Positions 47,299-59,712 of a stretch of 64,000 bases of DNA are shown here, piece by piece. The stretch's first letter is position 1; every line of letters starts with the position of its first letter. Under the pieces are notes generated by a model. That model was given only the letters and a program-made list of their open reading frames with translations, was not told the DNA's origin and made no database searches. The position numbers and the translations under genes were made by a program. Source of the stretch: Eucommia ulmoides (lineage: Eukaryota > Streptophyta > Magnoliopsida > Garryales > Eucommiaceae); contig CM028326.1 in the NCBI GenBank assembly GCA_016647705.1, positions 1,922,001-1,986,000 of the forward strand, in the 5' to 3' direction.

Positions 47299-50200
47299 AA
47301 TCCACAAACCCTAAATCTAAATGAGTTTAATCGTCCACCTCCTGCAGCCGCAGCAGCCCTCCTCCTTACTCCTCAGGACCTCAACAGCTCCTCTCATTCT
47401 CAACTCTCAAGTTCAAAATCAAGACAAGAAATTCATCCTCTAACCCTAATCTCAAATCTCAATCTCCCTCATCACACTCTCAAATCTCTGATCTTCTTCT
47501 CCTGCGTTGTCATTCTTTTCTTCACAGTCACAGGAGACCACATCTTCGAATTGAACGACGCCGGCCATATCCATTTCAAAAGTTCTTGCCACTGGAGAAG
47601 CAAAGGTGCGTTATTTTACCATACATTAAGTGTATATATATATATATATATATATTTGCATCTTTTGTTCTCTATTTTTTAAAACAGAAAAAAAAAATTA
47701 GGAACAATCGAACAACAAATGCAACCTTTCTTATTTCAGATTTCTATATTTAAAAACCTAGAAATCATACGTCTACTGTCTGCTCCCTCATCTCTCTCTG
47801 TGTCTCTCCGATTATTATATCTACGATGTCTAAGGCTGTATTAACATTAGAAGGGTTTCTACTCTCTTTTGAAGCATTAACCTTAGATGGGTTTCACTCT
47901 CTTTTGAATATGTATTATTCTTTTAGAAGGTGGAAAAATAGAACGTTTATTAGTTATTGTCGTCTTGAAGATAAAATATCTATGCTCAGGAAACTCTATG
48001 GGGCTTGGAAAGCCTGCAATTTCTCTAATCAGTGCTTTTATAAAAGGGGAAACTAGTAGATCGTCAAACTAGTCAATTTCATTGTTTTCAACTCAATTTT
48101 TTGTAGTCCTTCGAATAGTTTTTTTAGTTTTTAGTCCCTCAGTTAACATTAACTAGATTGAATCTATCGAATTAATGTTAGCTAAATATGAATTTTGTAT
48201 TTGATGCGTTGGTAGTGGTCCGGTGACCGACGGCTTGAGTCCGGCCTTTGGCAGCAAAGGTTCGGTGATTGAGGCCGGAGTCTAACCTATGGCAGCAAAG
48301 GTCAGGTGATTGATAGTCGGAGTTCGACAATAGGCAGGAGATTGATAGTCGGAGTTCGACAATAGGCAGGAGCGGGTGTCATAGTTGATTAATTAAAAAC
48401 TAAAAAAGTAAGTTGAAAAATGAATTGGTAAGGATTAAAAAATAAGTTGCTCCTTAAATAGTTTGAGGATTAAAAAATAGTTAGACAAGTCAGTGCTCTA
48501 CTGCTCTACGAACTTTGACGGCCAACCAAACAAACTTGGAGGAGTTGTTGCGGTCTTGTAAGAGGGACTACTCGTGTCCTCTGTCAAAAACTGGTTGTGC
48601 AGGAAAAAAAAACATAATTTTTTCTAATATTTCGATTCTTACAAGAAAAATAATCAAATAAAATGGTTTATTTAGGGGTGAATGTTGTTAATCTCTGATT
48701 GTGGAGTGCTATTTGTGCATATTTTAAGATCAGGTCTAACTTCTAAAAATAAGGGTTGTGCTGTTCTCATATTTGTGTATATTTTAATGTTAGTTCTAAA
48801 AATAGAGGTTGTAGAGTGCTTTTTTTTTTTTTTTTTTTTTTAACCGATTTCAATATTTTTTCACTTATAAATTATTCATTTAATTTAATGACCTGAATTT
48901 TTTGAATAAAATATTGTGGAAAGAAAGCAGTGTAACAACAGAAGGGGGATTCAAGTTGGTTTGTTAGCCCATTTTGCTTAAAAAATATGGAAATGGAATC
49001 AATCAATCAATGGTGGTTGGTTAGCCCATTTTGCTCCAAAAATATGGAAATGGAATCAATGGTTTGTTGGCTATTTTTTTAATATCTTCATTAACTTGTT
49101 TTAATTTGTTTCTAATTATTTCTTTTTTACATGTAGATGGATTCAAATGATGTATCGATTGTTGACATGGAAATTGAAAATGAAAATGAGTCTCAAGAAG
49201 ATGGCAATGCCAACAATGACATTAAAGGTAAGCGTAAAAGAGTACAGAGAAGTAAGGTTTGGAGATTTTTTCAATTAATCAATGAGAAGAATCGTGTTGG
49301 TAAAGAATTATGCAAATGTACCAAATGTGGAAAAAAAATGGTCGGGGATAGTAGACATGGGACGGAAAATATGAATCGTCACATTAAAACTTGTCCTAAA
49401 ATTAATACTTACAATGTTGGACAAATGATATTAGGCCAAGGACAAAACTCATTATCAATTAGAAGTCGAGTAATTGATCTTGAGAAATTTCGTGAGTTGT
49501 TGATTTCTGCCATTGTCATGCATGATTTACCTTTATTATTTTTTGAGTACCAGAGCATACGAGATTTGTTATCATATTTGAATGAGGATGTAGTTCACAT
49601 ATCTAGGAACACTGCCAAGGCCGATCTTTTGAAAATATATAAGAAAGAGAAGGAAAAAATAAAATACATGTTTCAAACTGCTCCTGGTAGAATTTGCTTA
49701 ACCTCTGATTTGTGGTCATCTCTTACTACTGATGGTTATATATGTGTTACGACTCATTTTATTGATAGTGATTGGATTTTACACAAAAGAGTAATAAGTT
49801 TTTGCTTCATACCACCTTCACATAATGGTGTTTGTTTAAGTGAGAAGGCTTATACTCTGTTAGCTGACTGGGGAATAGACCATAAGTTATTTTCTTTGAC
49901 TTTGGATAATGCTTCGTCCAATGATATGTTTGTGAAAATGTTGATTAGTCAATTGAATGTGAGAAATTCTCTTTTGTGTAAGGGTGAATTCTTTCATTTA
50001 AGGAGTTGTGCCCATATTTTGAATTTAGTGGTGCAAGATGGATTAAAAGAAATAACTTCATGTATTGAAAAGATCTGTGATAGTGTGAAATATATTAAGA
50101 GATCACAAGTAAGAAAACAAAAGTTCTTGGAATGTGTGAATTTTTTCTCTTTAGATCCTAAGAAAGGATTACGGCAAAATGTTCCTACTCGGTGGAATTC

Positions 50201-51312
50201 GACCTATTTAATGCTTGACAGTGCAATATATTTTCCTAGTGCATTTCATCATTTGGAATTAAGTGATTCCAATTATAAGGATTGTCCTTCTGCTAGTGAT
50301 TGGAAAAAAGGGGAAAAAATTAGGAAGTTCTTGGCCATGTTTTATGATATAACCTGTCAATTTTCTGAAACTAAGTACCCTACGGCCAATTTGTATTTTC
50401 CTTAAGTTTTTATGGCATATTTGATGTTGAAACAATATAGAAATTCTGAGGATGAATATATGGAGAATATGGCTAAGAAGATGCTTGAGAAATTTGAGAA
50501 ATATTGGTCGGAATTTAGTGTGATATTGGCTATTGCTGTAATTTTGGATCCTCGGTATAAAATCCAATTTGTTGATTTTAGCTACCAAAAGCTATACGGG
50601 AGTAGTTCGGTTGAGTTCTCTCGTGTTCGGGATGGTTTGAATGTTCTTTTTAATGAATACATGAAATCTTCCAAGTCTTCTATCATATCACCTGGTCCCA
50701 ACAAGTCTAGTAGCTAAGGCGGCTTCGATGAAAATCTTCTTAGCATGGAAAATCGAGATGTATTGAAGGTAACTCATTTATTTTTAACTATTTTTAATTT
50801 GTATTGATATATTATTTTATGTTGATCAGATTTATGTTTGAAAAGTAAATTATTAATTAGTTTTATTTTGACATGATTGTTTTATTGAATTTTAATTATA
50901 GGAGTTTGATTCATTCGAAAGTGATGAGTTTGGTTTGGGTTCCCAAAAAAATCAATTAGAATTGTACTTGGATGAGCATAGAATGGAAAGAAATGTGAAA
51001 CTGGATGTTTTGGCCTTTTGAAAAGCAAACGAATTTCGTTATCCAAAACTTTCTTCCATGGCTCGTGATGTGTTGAGCATACCTGTGTCCACTGTTGTAA
51101 GACCCCGACTTTTCGTATATGAATAATTCAAGTCGCGTTTTAAAAATATTTTGGAATGTCGGGGTAGACTACGATATTAATTATGTAAATTAATATTTTA
51201 AGGGGCGTGTATTGAAATTTAAAAAAAACCTTAAAACATATTTTTGGGTTTACATTTCTACCATAACATAATATAAGGGGAGTTTGTGTAATTTTATAAA
51301 AATATCTCAATA

Positions 51313-51358
<46 letters not shown>

Positions 51359-51424
51359 AAATGCTGGGTATGGGTAGGATGGAATTTGGTAGAGGAATGG
51401 GGCGGCTGTCCGGCTACGCATGCG

Positions 51425-51426
<2 letters not shown>

Positions 51427-51467
<41 letters not shown>

Positions 51468-51533
51468 TATATATATATATATATATGTACATATATATAT
51501 ATATATATATGTACATATATATATATATATATA

Positions 51534-51579
<46 letters not shown>

Positions 51580-51600
51580 TATATATATATACACACACAT
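51427..51600. repeat. (AT)n tract punctuated by GTAC
   Basis: ATGTACAT interrupts an alternating AT run five times, giving a higher-order unit near 30 bases in its regular part. Every unit is self-complementary, so it could extrude as a cruciform. The Ile-Tyr-rich open frames on both strands come only from this repeat. Confidence 0.95.
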
Positions 51601-53240
51601 ACACAGAGGGATAAGGGGGAGCGAAGAATCGAGAAAAATAGAGAAAAGAGAGAGAGAGAGAAGAATGTTTTGTCGGCGCCGGCGGTCGGCTGAACCAGAA
51701 AAAAAAAAGAAAAAAAAAGAAAGAAGAAACAGAGGAGAGAGAAAGGTTGGTCCGGCGGTCCGAGGATGGTTCGTCGGCGGTGAGCGTTTCGGTCGACCGT
51801 TCAACATGTGTGTGTGAGTTCGGTTCATCGTCGGTTGTGGATTGCCGGCGTGGGTTATCGGTAGTTCGCTACGAAGGTGCGGGATCGTCGCCGTCCGTCG
51901 CTGATGTTCGGTGAGTGGGTGTGTATTATCGTGTGTGCTTCGGCGGTATGTGGGTGTGTGTGTCGTGTTTGTGGTCGTGATCGGTGTAAGGTGGACGGCG
52001 ATGGCGTGAGTGATTGTTGAGGGTGGTCGGATGGCGAGGAGAGAGAAGAGGGTCCGTTCGGTGAGTGAATGTATGCCGTTTGCCGTCGTCAAGTCTGTGT
52101 GGGTTGTCCAGGCGTCTGCAAGTGGGTGTGCATGTGTTTCGTTGTGTGTGTGTTCAACAGTAGATATGTGTGTATATGTGAGTGTGTTCGGAGGAGGTGT
52201 GGGTGGCTGTTGACCTGCTGAAAGGAAACGGAACAAGAAGGGTTAGAGAGATTGGATTTTTGGTTGTTCGGTGGTATAGGTTTGTTGGTAGTGTGTGGGT
52301 ATGTGATCATCGCCGGTGATGGAAGTTAGAGAGAGAGAGAGAGAGAGAGAGAGCAGTGGGGGGGGTGTGCGTTGCGCCTGCTATGAGGATGAATGGGTGT
52401 TGTTTTCGGCTGAGTCCAGAAACGCCAGCTGAAGAGAGAGGGAGCGGAAGAAGGCCGGAGGTTAGTGGCGAGATCGGTGGTGACGTCGGCTGAACGCAAA
52501 CGGGAAACAGAAACAGGGAAGAAAACACAAAATAGAAAAAAAGGAGGAAGAAAGGAAAAAGGAAAAGAAAAAGGAGAAATGCAACAAACCACCCCACTAA
52601 AAATATAAATTCAATCTTGAGGCCGGCGGAAAAATTTGGAAAAGGTATAACTCCTATCACTTTTAAAATATGCATTTAATTCTATTTAACTGTTTTGTGG
52701 GTAATTATGAAACTAATTATTAGTATCGAAAATATCGAAATAGCAATAATGAATATTGAGACCGTTTATATGAATAAATTCGATAAAATAAACTTTAAAC
52801 GGAGCAGCATTAGCGGAATAGTAATATTCATAAATAAAATATGGGGAATAGGAAATTACGGGATTTAGGGTTGCATGTCATGATTAGGTTATTTTTATAT
52901 AAAATATTAATTTAGGCCCCGTCACTATTAGGTTCGTAGACATCGGAGTACCGGGAGAGGATAGTGGATAAAAGTCTTCGGAGCGGATAATCAGGTGAGT
53001 GTACTGTCTTCTTGCAAAAATTTATTTTCATATATTTATGATGTAAAATGTGTTTACTTGAAAATGGATGAATTTTCTAACTTACATGGATCAAGCATTA
53101 TTTTGGGTATTTCTGATATTGTGGATATCATTGTTTGTTGTTGAGGTGTCAGTTGACGGTGGGCGGAGTTGTTGTGGTTGAGGTAGAGATGAGTTGTTTG
53201 TTGTTGAGGTGAGGTGAGGTGGAGATTGGTGGTGGATATT

Positions 53241-53341
53241 CACCCGTCTGGCTTAGTCCAACGGAGCGTTGTTTCACCCGTCTGGCTTAGTCCAGCGGAG
53301 CGTTGTTTCACCCGTCTGGCACAGTCCAGCGGAGCGTTGTT
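53241..53341. repeat. Three-copy 34-base tandem array in LTR copy 2
   Basis: The unit starts CACCCGTCTGGCTTAGTCCA and ends GGAGCGTTGTTT. Each holds a CTGG...CCAG inverted pair flanked by CCG/CGG. It occupies the same place, relative to the GGTACCGT motif, as the unrelated arrays in the other long LTRs. Confidence 0.85.
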
Positions 53342-55117
53342 ATATTCCGCTAGGAAGGCATATCCTACGGAATACGGTACCGTTGCAACTCCCGATTGTG
53401 AGGTTAAAACGATCACATGGCTAGCCGAGGTGTGGGGGTGGTGTGATGTGGTGTAGTGTGGTGTGGTGTGGTGAGATATGATGTTATATGTGGTATTTGG
53501 TCGTATGTGATGTTTTGTCGTATTTGATGTTTTGTTCTAATGTGTTGATGTAGTGTTTTATTATATCATCGTTGGTGATTTATCATTTTATTTTATGCTG
53601 ATGGTTTGGACGGTTTCCATATATTTGATATATGTTTATGGATGATAAATTCTGAATGTTAGGAAGAAAGAGTTTTCTTGTGGTATATATAATTTTTATA
53701 CTACGGTTAAAAAATGTGTTTGTTTTTATACATTAAGCTTGATTCATTTAAATGTTATATTATTTAGAATGTATTATTATCTTAAAAATATTTTTACTAA
53801 GAAGGCAGTACACTCGCAGGTGATTCCTTAGGAGACGGTCCTCTACTAGCATTAGGTGGAGTCATCTGGGAGGATATTTGAGTTGAGCCGTCAGAGAGGA
53901 AAATATAAGATAGTGAAAGAGTACGTTCTTATTGTATGTTTAAAAATTGTATAATACATTCATGTAATTTTGAGAAATGTATCAAGAAGTAAATAGTGAA
54001 GCAGGTAATGTCATATTGTCGTCACGCCGGTCCTGGGATGACAGGTGTCTGGGACGGGTCGTGACAACTGTTGCTTTCAAATCTGCATTTAGTATAAGTG
54101 GAAGAGTAATTAACCAATATAGAAGTGCACTCAAACTTGAAACAGTTGAAGCTTTACTTTGCTCAAAAGATTGGTTATTTGGGGCTATCGGTAATCTTTT
54201 GTATTTTTTTTATTTCTTTTTCATTATATTTAAATTGAGTTTATGTTTATTTTGTGGTTATAAATTTGTTACTAATATCTTTTATATGAGAATTTAAATG
54301 TAGAAACTGCAAGGGTTCGATTAGAGAAACTTACTGAAGACATCTTGAATTTGGATATTAACAAAGGAGAGACGTCCACTCAATGCTCTACCATTATTTA
54401 GGTTCACTATTTTTTTTCCTTGCATTTTGTTATATATAATTGAATAATGATATTATAAATTGTCTTTCTAATTTTTTTTGTTGTTGTACAGGAGTAAAGT
54501 GCTTGGAGAACCGTTTATGATTTATATTATGGAATTATTGACAATTTATATTTGTTTGTGTTCATGTGAATGATATATGTATTGGTGAATATTTTTGGTT
54601 TGTTTTGTTTTGATCTATTGAAATGATGGATTTTTTTATTTTTATTTTTGTATTGTTTGGTTTGTTTTTGTTGATCTTGTATAATTTTTTTTTTTTTTTT
54701 TTTTAAATGTGTTAATAGGTCAATGTATAATAGGTAGAACAAGTGTTTATTGTGACTTATTATCGTGTCGTATCGTGTCGTGTTTACCTAATAGGTTTTG
54801 GGTTATCATGTGACACGAAAAATTATCATGTCGTGTCGTGTTGACAAGATAATTTTCCTGTTGTGTTCATGTTTAGGTAACTTGACACAATACCTTATCG
54901 TGTCGTGTTATCGTGTTCGTGTCAGATCATGACACGACACGAAACATGACCTGTTTACACGATTTGCCACCCCTAGTCCTTGAGCAAAACACTCACACGG
55001 AAATGAAAAACATAACTAAATTAAATAACAAACAACCTAAAAACAATCTAAACATAACGAAATGCGAGTTTTGAATTCTTCTAATGACCAAGTTATTTTT
55101 TCCTCAACAACCACCAG

Positions 55118-55294
55118 TCATATCGAGTTTAGGCAGTAAAACACATCATGTGTTGTTCTAGAATTTTGACATGCAATAATGGTGAACGTCATTCTAAATC
55201 CTGTAAACGTGTTTGTGCGAGACTCAATAATATAACTATACAACGACCGAATTAGATTATCCACCAACGAAACTAATGACTTAGACCGTATAGG
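55118..55294 (-). pseudogene. Possible host exon interrupted by LTR copy 3
   Basis: A minus-strand frame runs SPIRSKSLVSLVDNLIRS, then SRTNTFTGFRMTF and ends at a TGA near 55118. Reading across the LTR insertion, the frame continues into 58004-58045 without a stop, where TTTCCCCATTAG could be an acceptor. This hints at an exon cut by the LTR. I do not recognise the product, and chance openness over 60-75 codons is possible. Confidence 0.28.
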
Positions 55295-56040
55295 ACTAAT
55301 GTCACACCTCCACCCTGGGCCCCCACTGCCCGAGGCCGGGAGTGACTTCTCCTCGACTCTACCTGCCCAAACAACTAAATACATACATACATACATACAT
55401 AAATAAATAAATACATACATACATATATATACATATTCAGACGCACGCGTACCACTATCAATATTTTTTTCCACAGATAATATCTATTTACTCATTTTCA
55501 CAAATATAGGAACACACTCATCCCAAATATATACAACAAAAATCACAAAATACCGAACCTTCCACGGTTCGCCTTCGATCGGCCCACCTCCAAAATGACA
55601 CTACCTCCGGACTTTACCTAGTGCCAATAGTGGACCCACTCCTGGCTACGGCACCTGAAACCAAATATTTTTATCGGTATACTGTCTTCATAATAAAAAT
55701 ATTTTATGGATCAAGTATAAATATTAAACACCACGTTTCAAAATATAACATTATATAATCACATACCATACGAAAATCAAGTTTCTCTGTCACCAATGAA
55801 ATAAACTAATATATTTAAAATACCTAATCCAAACATTTTAAATCAACCAACCTAATCATTTTAAATCAATAAATTCAAACATCTCGTCATACAATAAAAT
55901 ACCCCACACCACTCTCCTACTAGCCATATGATCGTTTTTACCTCACGATCGGGAGTTACAACGGTACCGTAACCTGTACAACTGGGCATCTAACGTGACT
56001 ATCAGTGCTAGGGTCATTTATTATCCCCAATGGTAGGGGT

Positions 56041-56360
56041 ACCACCCGCAGGATTTGCACTCCTGATGGGTCAATCAACCACCTGCAAGACTAATCCTCC
56101 TGACAGTCATAATAATCAACCACCTGCAGGACTAATCCTCCTGACAAGTCATAATAATCAACCACCTACAAGACTAATCCTCCTGACATGTCATAATATC
56201 ATCAACTACCTGCAGGACATGCCCTTTTACCAGGTCATAATAATCAACCTCCTGTAGGACCGACACTCTTGACAGGTCAATAACAATAATCAACCACCTG
56301 CAAGACGTGCCCTCCTAACAGGTCAAAACCATCCCGCAGGACATACCCTCCTGACGGGAT
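56041..56360 (+). repeat. Tandem array with CCTGCAGG...CCTGACAGG units
   Basis: About seven units of 38-45 bases, such as CCACCTGCAGGACTAATCCT followed by CCTGACAGGTC, lie in a row. Each contains a CCTG...CAGG and AGGA...TCCT inverted pair. It resembles the array at 44500-44620 but not those at 38480 or 53241. Confidence 0.82.
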
Positions 56361-57159
56361 CAAAACTATGGCATAGTTGAACAAAATCACATTCTACATT
56401 TAAAATCTACCTTGATCCACATAAGTTATAAAATCGTCCAATTTTAATAAACACATTTTTCCACAATTTATATGAAAATAAAATTTGTATATTTACATAA
56501 AAGACAGTACACTCACCTCGTTTTCCGCACTGCAAAAATACCGACGTCAGAACTATCGGAACGCTAGCGCCTGTGAACCTAATAGTGATAAGTCCTAAGT
56601 TAATATTTTATTTAAAATAACCTAACATGCAATGCATGGACCAAAAATGCACAATTTCTTATTCCCCGAATTTAATTATGAAAAATTATTATTTACCCCA
56701 TTTTGTTATGTTAATATTCAACGGTTATTAGAATTAACGATTCCAAAAAATTATTATCCTGATTGAGGAAATTTTTAATGCTAATAATTCAATTTAGCGA
56801 AAATAATAACCGATTGAAATTTTACCTATTCCGAAACGCCCGCCGATCGATAAGTTGATTTTTGGTTTTTATTTGGTTTTTCCCTTTTTTTTTTCTTTCT
56901 TTTTCTGTTTCCTGTTTTTGGTTGTTGGACCTCATCAACGCGGCAAATACCCTCTTTTTCTGTTCTAGGTTCTGCTGGCCAGACCTCACCGTCGCGGCTC
57001 TCTCTAACTTCTACTGCCGGCGACGCACATGCACATGAACAACGATCACACACCCACACACCGTCGACCAACAGCGACGATCACTTGCACACAACAACAC
57101 TCACACACATACAGACCGGATGACTCCCACACCCCTAACGGCGACTGCAACGATCACCG

Positions 57160-57438
57160 ATCACACACACACACACATTCAACGCTCACACACATACATC
57201 AACCCACGCACATGCACACGACGAAACAAACGAAAGAATACACACACACATACACACATACTTCGATGATCAAAACACACACACGCGCGCGCGCGCACGC
57301 GCACGTTGGTCACACACACAGACCTGACGACGGCCACCTACGCACACCCATAATTACCGAATACACACACCCACACAGTCGTCGGACGGACGACAACGAT
57401 CCCACGACGATCACACATATGATCCACACACACACACA

Positions 57439-57475
<37 letters not shown>

Positions 57476-57560
57476 GCTGATCACACACATGTACACAACC
57501 GTCGACCCACAACACACACACACATACACGCCATCGACTGAACTGTACACACACACACCT
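57160..57560. repeat. CA-rich region with (CA)n runs
   Basis: Long CACACA tracts alternate with CGACGA-type words. Copy 1 has a similar zone at 39530-40080 and copy 2 has its complement at 51900-52200. The His/Thr-rich open frames here are products of the repeat. Confidence 0.9.
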
Positions 57561-57753
57561 TCCCTGGTGACAAGACAACGACAATTAAAACCCACCACCG
57601 CCAGCCCACTTCTCTCGTTTTCTGATTTCTTCTTTTTTTTAGGTGTCCTCAAAATGGGTGTGCATGGATTGTATATATATATGCATCAGAGAGAGAGTCG
57701 GGCTTAAGGCCACATTGTTTTCTCATTTTTTTTTAATTTTTTTATCTTATCAG

Positions 57754-57802
<49 letters not shown>

Positions 57803-58100
57803 TTTTCCCAAATTACGTTAATCTCCCCTAAATTTCTTTAAGTTATCATTTAAACCCAAATTTTAAAATTAATATTTTTAAAATTACTAATTAACTCCTA
57901 AAATTTTAAATTAAATATTAAATGACACATTCTACCCTGTTATTTTCTAAATGTTCTACAATGCTACTAATGAATATGCACGTGCGAAAATTAGGATCTT
58001 ACAACTAGGATTTCTATATACCTGATTAGGGTCCACTCTCCACTAATGGGGAAAAAAATTGGGGCAAATTTTGATCCGCAGACCTCTTAGTTATAGCATT

Positions 58101-59646
58101 TAGTGTCTGTGTTTCTGTCTGATGTTTCTACATAGCATTTATTTCATTTTTGTGTGTTTAGTGAAGCAAAAGCACTTACACTCGAGAAATAGAAACAGAA
58201 ACAGTTCGTCGATAGCTGCTTGATCAGGTATATTTTGCTTCTTCGGTATATATGTTTGAAAAATGTTGATTTTCTCAGATTCATATCAGATTCAAAGCCA
58301 AAATCATGGAAAATTGTGTAAGTAAAGTATCAAGAAAATCTGGAAAAAATTAATCACTTCTTTGATTCTTTGATGACGTTTGTTTAGTGTTTGTTTTTTA
58401 AAGACAATTCAAGAATGATGACATTTTTTTAGTGTCTGTGTTTCTGTTTAACGTTTCTGCTTAGCGTTTGTCCGTTTTTGTGTATTTAGTGAAGTAGAAA
58501 TACTTACATGCGAGAAATAGAAACAAAAACATTGAACAACCTTCTTTGATTGCATTATTTTTCTTCTTTTGAAGAAGAAGAACAATTTAAAGAACAGTTC
58601 CTGTTCCCAAATGCATTTGATTATATATATATATATATGTTTAATGTATGTTTATGTGTTAATTTATTTATTTTTTAATTTTTTTATAGGATGAACAAAT
58701 TACGCTCCCCTGATTTGGGTTTCTGTTGAATTGATGATTTTATTGGGATTATTGCTTCACTTGAAGCCCAAAGGTTGAGTCTTTCAGACCATTTCCTGAA
58801 ATGTAAGTTGCTTCTCTTTTTTCTAAGAAATAAAATTTCTTCTTTGTTTTCTAAAAACGAAATTCATAAAATAGAAAATAAATGTTCTACATTGTTTGCT
58901 TTTCTTCCAATTTCAGTTAATAGAACAAAAATTTATCTATTTACCCATTTTATGAATACAATGTTGTAAAAAATGTTGATTTTCTCATATTCAGAGCCAA
59001 AATCAAGGAAAATTGTTTTAGTGAAGTATCAAGAATATCTGGAAAAAAATTTAAGCACTTCTTTGATTATTTGATGGCGTTTGTTTAGTGTTTATTTTTT
59101 AAAGACAAATCAAGATTGATGGCGTTTGTTTAGTGTCTGTGTTTCTGTCTAATATTTATGCATAGCATTTATTTTATTTTTGTGTGTTTAGTGAAGCAGA
59201 AACACTTACACGCGAGAAATAGAAACCGAAACAGTCCATTGATAGCTGCCTGATCAGGTATATTTTCCTTCTTTGGGTTATGTGTTTGAAATGTTGATTT
59301 TCTCAGATTCATATCAGATTCAAAGCCAAAATCATGGAAAATTGTGTTAGTAAAGTATCACAAATATTTGGAAAAAATTAATCAGTTATTTGATTCTTTG
59401 ATAATGTTTGTTTAATATTTATTTTTTAAATAGAATTCAAGAATGATGGCGTTTTTTTAGTGTCTGTTTTTGTTTAATGTTTCTGCTTTGCGTTTGTTTC
59501 GTTTTTGTGTGTTTAGTGAAGTAGAAACACTTGCATGCGAGAAATAGAAACTGAAACATTAAACAACCTTCTCTGATTACATTCTTTTTCTTCTTTTGAA
59601 GAAGAAGAACAATTTAAAGAACAGTTTTTGTTCCCAAATGCATTTG

Positions 59647-59712
<66 letters not shown>

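Larger units (their letters stand above)
51096..54066 (-). mobile_element. Solo LTR, long Gypsy family, copy 2
   Basis: On the minus strand it runs from TGTCACGACCCGTCCCAG to CGGGGTCTTACA (2971 bp). The target duplication ACTGT is perfect (51091-51095 and 54067-54071) and lies within the coding exon of the hAT transposase. It shares the landmarks of copy 1: GTGTACTGTCTTCTT motifs at 52997 and, inverted, 53799, and the GGTACCGTTGCAACTCCCGAT block at 53374-53416. The long AT/GTAC stretch at 51427-51600 and the G/T-rich part at 51750-52300 give false open frames. Confidence 0.82.
49137..54401 (+). pseudogene. hAT transposase (BED zinc finger, hAT C-terminal domain), broken
   Basis: It starts at ATG 49137. 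Exons appear to be 49137-50768, then 50902-51095 continued at 54067-54190 after the LTR insertion, then 54304-54401 (TAG stop); the introns are GT-AG and preserve phase. A BED zinc finger lies near residues 40-85 (VWRFFQLI, CKCTKCGKK, NRHIKTCPK). The RNase H-like catalytic region follows (TSDLWSS near 185, DNASSND near 257), and the hAT dimerisation domain spans the second and third exons (YPKLSSMARDVLSIPVSTV, SISGRVI, ALLCSKDWLFG). In-frame stops at 50403, 50715 and 51019 and the LTR inserted after 51095 destroy it. It resembles plant RICESLEEPER-type transposases, but this copy cannot be active. Confidence 0.85.
46922..54975 (+). mobile_element. hAT DNA transposon carrying a nested solo LTR
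   Basis: Terminal inverted repeats are TAGGGCTGACAAAACGGGT on the left and, on the complement of the right end, TAGGGGTGGCAAATCG. The flanks GTCTTCGA (46914-46921) and GTCCTTGA (54976-54983) form an 8 bp target duplication with two mismatches, as expected for hAT. Without the 2971 bp LTR insertion the element is about 5.1 kb. Both subterminal regions are full of ACACGA/TCGTGT words. A BED/hAT transposase gene lies inside. It is non-autonomous today. Confidence 0.85.
55300..58003 (+). mobile_element. Solo LTR, long Gypsy family, copy 3
   Basis: It runs from TGTCACACCTCCACCCTGGG to TTAGGATCTTACA (2704 bp), flanked by ACTAA and ACTAG (four of five bases). Shared landmarks: GGTATACTGTCTTCA at 55676 and inverted AAGACAGTACACTC at 56501, and GATCG...GATCGGGAGTTACAACGGTACCGTA at 55929-55971. 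Its tandem array is at 56041-56360 and a CA-rich block is at 57040-57560. No internal genes are present. Confidence 0.75.

Noticed and set aside
51140-52236. Open frames of up to 309 codons on both strands, rich in Ile and Tyr
   Set aside because: They are translations of the AT/GTAC repeat and the CA/GT-rich zone of LTR copy 2; no domain is present and the same openness appears on both strands.
52307-52675. Frames at 52307-52675 with a hydrophobic stretch
   Set aside because: They arise from GA/TC-rich sequence in LTR copy 2 and are not conserved in copies 1 and 3.
57029-57541. 170-codon His/Thr-rich frame
   Set aside because: It is produced by CA repeats inside LTR copy 3.
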